Assembly: GCA_903970295.1 (NCBI GenBank)
Contig: CAJCHQ010000108.1
Location: forward strand, 1 to 7,501
Source of the DNA: Bryobacterales bacterium
Lineage (GTDB): Bacteria; Cyanobacteriota; Vampirovibrionia; Obscuribacterales; Obscuribacteraceae
DNA: 7,501 bases
Reading direction: 5' to 3'
Shown piece by piece: positions 4,555-7,501 of the stretch. Below the pieces are notes generated by a model. That model saw only the letters and a list, made by a program, of their open reading frames with translations. It was not told where the DNA came from and did not search any database. Positions within the stretch are counted from its first letter, which is position 1, and every line of letters starts with the position of its first letter. The position numbers and the translations under genes are program-made.

Positions 4555-6561
4555 ATGCTGTCACGCAGAGCCTTCTTAGTGGGTGGGTTAGCGGTTTCAG
4601 TCGAGGCTATGCTCTGGCAGCCAGCCTTGGCCAAGCACAACAAGCAAGGCAATGCGGTCAAACAAGGACCGCATTTGTTGGCGCGAGAGGACTGGCCGCC
4701 GGCCATTGCCCCCACACAGATTGGCGTCACCGACCATGGCATCTGTTGCTTCACTGATGACTTTGGCCGATTGGCCGTGATTGATTTCCGCAAAGCCGAC
4801 GCTACCAAGCCGGCGCACGTACTCGGCGAACTCGGCGGCTTTGCTAAAAAGGTGATTGAATTTCAAGTAATCGGCAGCCGTGCCTATATCATCGCCACTA
4901 CCGAAACACCTTCACAAGAGCCGCAGCTGGTGCTTTTGACGATCAATCTAATCAACTCTGCCCAACCGACGATCATTTCCAAGATGAATCTGGACAAATT
5001 CGCTGAAGCCTCGAGCGTCACCGCCAATGGTGGCTTGGTGTGCGTGGGCGGCACCTCTAATTCGGGTGAGCAGATGGTCGTGATTTACACCGAGCCCAAA
5101 GGCAAAGGGCTGGGTGATCCGTCCTTCCTAGCAGCATTCTCGGCTGAGATGCCGGTACTGAAATTAGATTTGCAGAATCGCAATCTCTTGATTTTGGAAA
5201 CGAAAGAGACAAGCCAATTGCAATATGTCAGCTTGCTCGATCCACGTTCCCCGGATTTGAAGAAGACTTTGGCTCTAGACGGCACATTCACATCCATGGT
5301 TCGGCAGGGTGAAGTTGCTCTGGTAGCTGGATCTTTCGAGATCGCGAACAAAAAACAATCAGGTACGAACATCGCCGTCAAATCGGTGTGCCTATCGCCG
5401 ATACCGCATATAGTATCGCAGATGCCGCTCGATCCCCTCACCAGCGTTTCGGATTCGGCTGCCACTAAGGGTCACTTCCTGGTTCTGGGCGATTCGGATC
5501 AAGAAACGGCTCTTGTCAGCATGACCTTCGACAAAATGGGAGTGCTCAGTCGCACGCGCGAAATGGACCATCCGACTTTGAAATCTCGCATGGGTCAATC
5601 GTGCCGCATCGCTGTCAGAGAGAAAACGGCTTACATCGCCACCGGTTGGGCTGGGGTGCAGGTGCTCGGCTTTGGCAGCAATGGTTGGGAACCCGTCTAT
5701 CAATACTCGATTCCGCGTTATGCCGCTTCCAGCATAGCTGCCTGGCATAACATGTTGGTTCTGGCCGGTTCCGACATGAAGCTCTATGACATATCGCAAG
5801 CTGATAAACCGGTCCTGGTCTCAACCACCGAGCAAGTCGGCAACACGAGAAACATCGTCGGTGCCGGGAGCTTTGTCTTGTGCCTGTACAAAGATTCGTT
5901 GACGTTGCGCAAAATGGAAAAGCTCAACGACGTACTCGCCACCCTGAAAATAGTGGGAAACAGCGTTTGCTTCGATGCGATCAAGCAAAAAGCTTACGTT
6001 CTACAAAGCAGTGGTGAGAAAAAGTCGAAAGTGACTAAAATCCAGGCTTATTCGAACAGCCTCGTCGCCGAAAACAGCTTCGATCTGGACGTTGCTTATT
6101 CTCGTGCGATCGCCAATGATGGCTATCTGGTAGTCGCCAGCCTCAACGACCTGGGCTTGTACAAGATGGGCGAAAAGTCGGAGACGGTTGGCACACGGCA
6201 CTTTGAGAATTATGCAATTCGAGATATTGCTTTGACTAAAGACTATGTGCTGGTGACAGCAGTCGACCAGAGATCGAAAGGATTTTTTCTAGTTCTGTCT
6301 AAGGACCAAAGAGATTTGCGAGTCTTAGGGTCGACCGATTTGCCGAATGATGGCCGCGCCCTCGCGGTCTCTAAAACAAAAGCAGTAATCGTCGGACAAA
6401 GCGAAGGCAAAGACGGTGCCGTAGTGATCGATTTCAGCACTGCCACTGCACCAAAGACGGTGGCATCCATGAGTGTCGTTGAGGAAGCCGCCGCTGTTAC
6501 GATCAAGGACGAAACAGCAATTGTCGGCGGTCGAGGGCTAGAAATCTTCAGCTTGAGTTGA
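4555..6561 (+). CDS. Tat-exported LVIVD-repeat beta-propeller protein
   Basis: This is a predicted extracytoplasmic repeat protein of 668 residues with unknown function. Residues 1-26 form a twin-arginine signal: SRRAFLV (3-9), a hydrophobic core, and a likely cleavage after ALA (24-26). The rest is a series of ~40-60 residue units, most ending in a strand like L-x-[VL]-[YI]-D-[IF]-S followed by K/P…V and a short strand. Clear examples are LAVIDFRKADATKPAHVLGE (73-92), VQVLGFGSNGWEPVYQYSIP (368-387), MKLYDISQADKPVLVSTTEQ (408-427) and AVVIDFSTATAPKTVASMSV (622-641). Weaker copies lie at about 125, 222, 319, 533 and 577. This is the LVIVD-repeat pattern (beta-propeller). About ten units suggest one large or two joined propellers. 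It ends on a lone strand, LEIFSLS, as if to close the ring. TAA lies directly before the ATG, so the start cannot be further upstream; the purine-rich AAAGGG (4535-4540) is an unusually distant 14 bases away. No catalytic motif is recognised. Confidence 0.85.
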   Translation: MLSRRAFLVGGLAVSVEAMLWQPALAKHNKQGNAVKQGPHLLAREDWPPAIAPTQIGVTDHGICCFTDDFGRLAVIDFRKADATKPAHVLGELGGFAKKVIEFQVIGSRAYIIATTETPSQEPQLVLLTINLINSAQPTIISKMNLDKFAEASSVTANGGLVCVGGTSNSGEQMVVIYTEPKGKGLGDPSFLAAFSAEMPVLKLDLQNRNLLILETKETSQLQYVSLLDPRSPDLKKTLALDGTFTSMVRQGEVALVAGSFEIANKKQSGTNIAVKSVCLSPIPHIVSQMPLDPLTSVSDSAATKGHFLVLGDSDQETALVSMTFDKMGVLSRTREMDHPTLKSRMGQSCRIAVREKTAYIATGWAGVQVLGFGSNGWEPVYQYSIPRYAASSIAAWHNMLVLAGSDMKLYDISQADKPVLVSTTEQVGNTRNIVGAGSFVLCLYKDSLTLRKMEKLNDVLATLKIVGNSVCFDAIKQKAYVLQSSGEKKSKVTKIQAYSNSLVAENSFDLDVAYSRAIANDGYLVVASLNDLGLYKMGEKSETVGTRHFENYAIRDIALTKDYVLVTAVDQRSKGFFLVLSKDQRDLRVLGSTDLPNDGRALAVSKTKAVIVGQSEGKDGAVVIDFSTATAPKTVASMSVVEEAAAVTIKDETAIVGGRGLEIFSLS

Positions 6562-6744
6562 AAAAAACAGGCTGTTCCCATCAAACTTAACTTAACCGCC
6601 AAGTCCTGCCTAGCAAGCGATTCGGACGACTCGTGGGAGATTCACCCTTTACAATTGCACTTTTAATGTGTAGTGTTCAAGCCGTTCTGGGTATCGGATT
6701 TAAAGATTGCTCAGAAAAGGGAACAGCAAGCGGGGAAGCACTAC
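6562..6744. other. Intergenic region without a recognised signal
   Basis: These 183 bases separate the propeller and SRPBCC genes. AACAGGCTGTT (6568-6578) is palindromic but too tight to form a useful hairpin, and no T-run follows it. TTTACA (6648-6653) and TTGCAC (6655-6660) resemble -35 elements, but neither has a convincing -10 at the right distance. I see no gene, no RNA structure and no clear promoter. Confidence 0.4.
6732..6738 (+). promoter_or_regulatory. Shine-Dalgarno supporting the GTG start at 6745
   Basis: GGGGAAG is a purine-rich run 6 bases before GTG 6745. It supports that codon over the in-frame GTG at 6673, which has no comparable site and would bury the signal peptide behind 24 extra residues. 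Confidence 0.5.
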
Positions 6745-7501
6745 GTGAAATTACGTTCTAATTTACTTATTGCATTAGCGCTCGTAATCAACTCGAATTC
6801 CTCTCAAATAAGCATCGCTCGCACACACGATGACGGACAGCAGGCGCCACAGCAACAGGCGCCACAGCAACAGGCGCCCCAGCGACAGGCGCCACAGCAA
6901 CAGGCGTCCCAGCAACAGTCGTCGCAAAAGCAATCCCCGCAGCAGCAATGGTCGCAGCAGCAAAAGCAATCGGCACAGCTATCGGCACAGCCTGGAAGCG
7001 AACCCTCCGTCTTCGAACAAAAAATCGGCAACCGTACCTATGCCGCTGGCTCCGTCCTGGTCAAAGCGCGGATCGAGAAAATCTGGGAGATTCTCACAGA
7101 TTATGAAAACTCACCAGAAATCTTTGCCAACTTGAAAAAATGCCACGTGGTTGAAGACCGTGGCAGCAAAAAGCTCGTGCAGCAAATCGTTCATCCGAAA
7201 GGCTCGCCGATGAAATTCGATTACATAGTCGAAATCGACGAAACTGCTCCGAGACTAATGGAATGGCATCGCCACAGCGGCTCTCTCAAGGAAGTTGCTG
7301 GTTCCTGGAAATTGGAGCCCGACAAAAACAACCGCAACACAATCATTACGTATTCAATCTACATAGATGGCGGCATGTTACTGCCAGCATGGCTATTGCG
7401 CGGACAAAGCAAGACCTGCCTGCCCGAGTTGCTCAACGCAATCAAAGGCGCAGCAGAGAGAGCCTCAGCCGACGCTCGCACCACCGGCAGTGGCAACAGC
7501 T
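6745..7501 (+). CDS. Exported SRPBCC (START-like) domain protein with Gln-rich repeat linker, 3' truncated
   Basis: The frame is open from GTG 6745 to the right edge (252 codons, no stop), so the C-terminus is missing. The start is chosen for GGGGAAG 6 bases upstream and because it yields a signal peptide: MKLRSN, then the core LLIALALVI, with likely cleavage after SIA (25). Residues 32-82 are a Gln-rich low-complexity linker made of five-residue units (QAPQQ and variants). Residues ~87-250 form an SRPBCC domain of the polyketide-cyclase/COQ10-like type: the first strand and helix TYAAGSVLVKARIEKIWEIL, the conserved TDYENSPEIFANLKKC, then alternating strands (KLVQQIV, KFDYIVEI, RLMEWHR, VAGSWKLEP, TIITYSIYI), and the long C-terminal helix from LLPAWLLRG onwards. 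Such domains hold a hydrophobic ligand in a deep cavity. Most characterised ones are cytosolic, whereas this one should act in the periplasm or at the surface. Ligand and partner are unknown. Confidence 0.85.
   Translation, partial: MKLRSNLLIALALVINSNSSQISIARTHDDGQQAPQQQAPQQQAPQRQAPQQQASQQQSSQKQSPQQQWSQQQKQSAQLSAQPGSEPSVFEQKIGNRTYAAGSVLVKARIEKIWEILTDYENSPEIFANLKKCHVVEDRGSKKLVQQIVHPKGSPMKFDYIVEIDETAPRLMEWHRHSGSLKEVAGSWKLEPDKNNRNTIITYSIYIDGGMLLPAWLLRGQSKTCLPELLNAIKGAAERASADARTTGSGNS
6841..6960 (+). repeat. 15-base in-frame tandem repeat encoding QAPQQ-type units
   Basis: Eight consecutive 15-base units can be laid out. Units 1, 2 and 4 are identical (CAGGCGCCACAGCAA). Unit 3 differs at two positions and unit 5 at two. 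Units 6-8 have drifted and are recognisable mainly at protein level: QSSQK, QSPQQ, QWSQQ. The unit length is a multiple of three, so copy-number change by slippage or recombination would keep the reading frame. Uniform copies at one end and decayed copies at the other suggest recent expansion from the 5' side. Confidence 0.9.

Noticed and set aside
6352..6367. CCGCG/CGCGG hairpin inside the propeller gene
   Set aside because: It is a five-pair stem in mid-gene with no associated signal, and is expected by chance in GC-rich codons.
6841..6960. Possible CRISPR array
   Set aside because: The units are only 15 bases, directly adjacent with no spacers, and encode protein in frame.
6775..7031. Antisense ORFs of Leu-, Ala- or Cys-rich repeats
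   Set aside because: They are the complement of the 15-base Gln-rich repeat. A repeat whose unit is a multiple of three stays open in several frames, and the + strand frame has the signal peptide and a recognisable domain.
6830..7135. + strand ORF rich in Arg and Ser over the repeat
   Set aside because: It is a frame-shifted reading of the SRPBCC gene with no recognisable domain; the true frame runs through the whole region and beyond.

Overview
The window looks like bacterial metagenome or draft-assembly sequence. All six genes lie on the + strand and GC is about one half (judged by eye, not counted). The organism appears to be a diderm: both solute-binding proteins carry ordinary signal peptides rather than a lipobox, and a Tat signal precedes another exported protein. 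The YggT-family protein and the SRPBCC protein read most like cyanobacterial relatives. I therefore lean towards a Cyanobacteriota-related lineage, possibly the non-photosynthetic Vampirovibrionia/Melainabacteria (Obscuribacterales-like). This placement is an inference with modest confidence. The first 11 bases match the end of an Illumina adapter, so the left edge is probably a true contig end with untrimmed adapter rather than genome sequence.

Bases 12-4083 hold most of one ABC importer of the BMP/nucleoside type. In order it has a 5'-truncated permease (to 840), a second permease (837-1772, 4-base ATGA overlap), and two diverged tandem BMP-family binding proteins (1844-2962 and 2965-4083). 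The ATPase and the start of the first permease are not present and should lie just left of the window. The family imports purine nucleosides, nucleobases or related small molecules. Two receptor paralogues sharing one permease pair suggests a widened ligand range. A long inverted repeat at the end of the second permease gene may set the ratio of permease to receptor.

Bases 4084-4254 are an intergenic region with a nested inverted repeat resembling a terminator and then an extended -10 promoter candidate. Next come a small YggT-family membrane protein (4255-4512, GTG start) and, 42 bases on, a 668-residue Tat-exported beta-propeller with LVIVD-type repeats (4555-6561). These two may be co-transcribed.

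Bases 6562-6744 contain no gene and no convincing signal. A gene starting at GTG 6745 runs off the right edge. It encodes a signal peptide, a Gln-rich linker built from a 15-base tandem repeat, and an SRPBCC/START-like ligand-binding domain. I see no RNA genes, CRISPR array or mobile element. No single undescribed system stands out. The best leads are the twin receptors, the stem-loop at the permease end, and the exported SRPBCC protein with its repeat linker.
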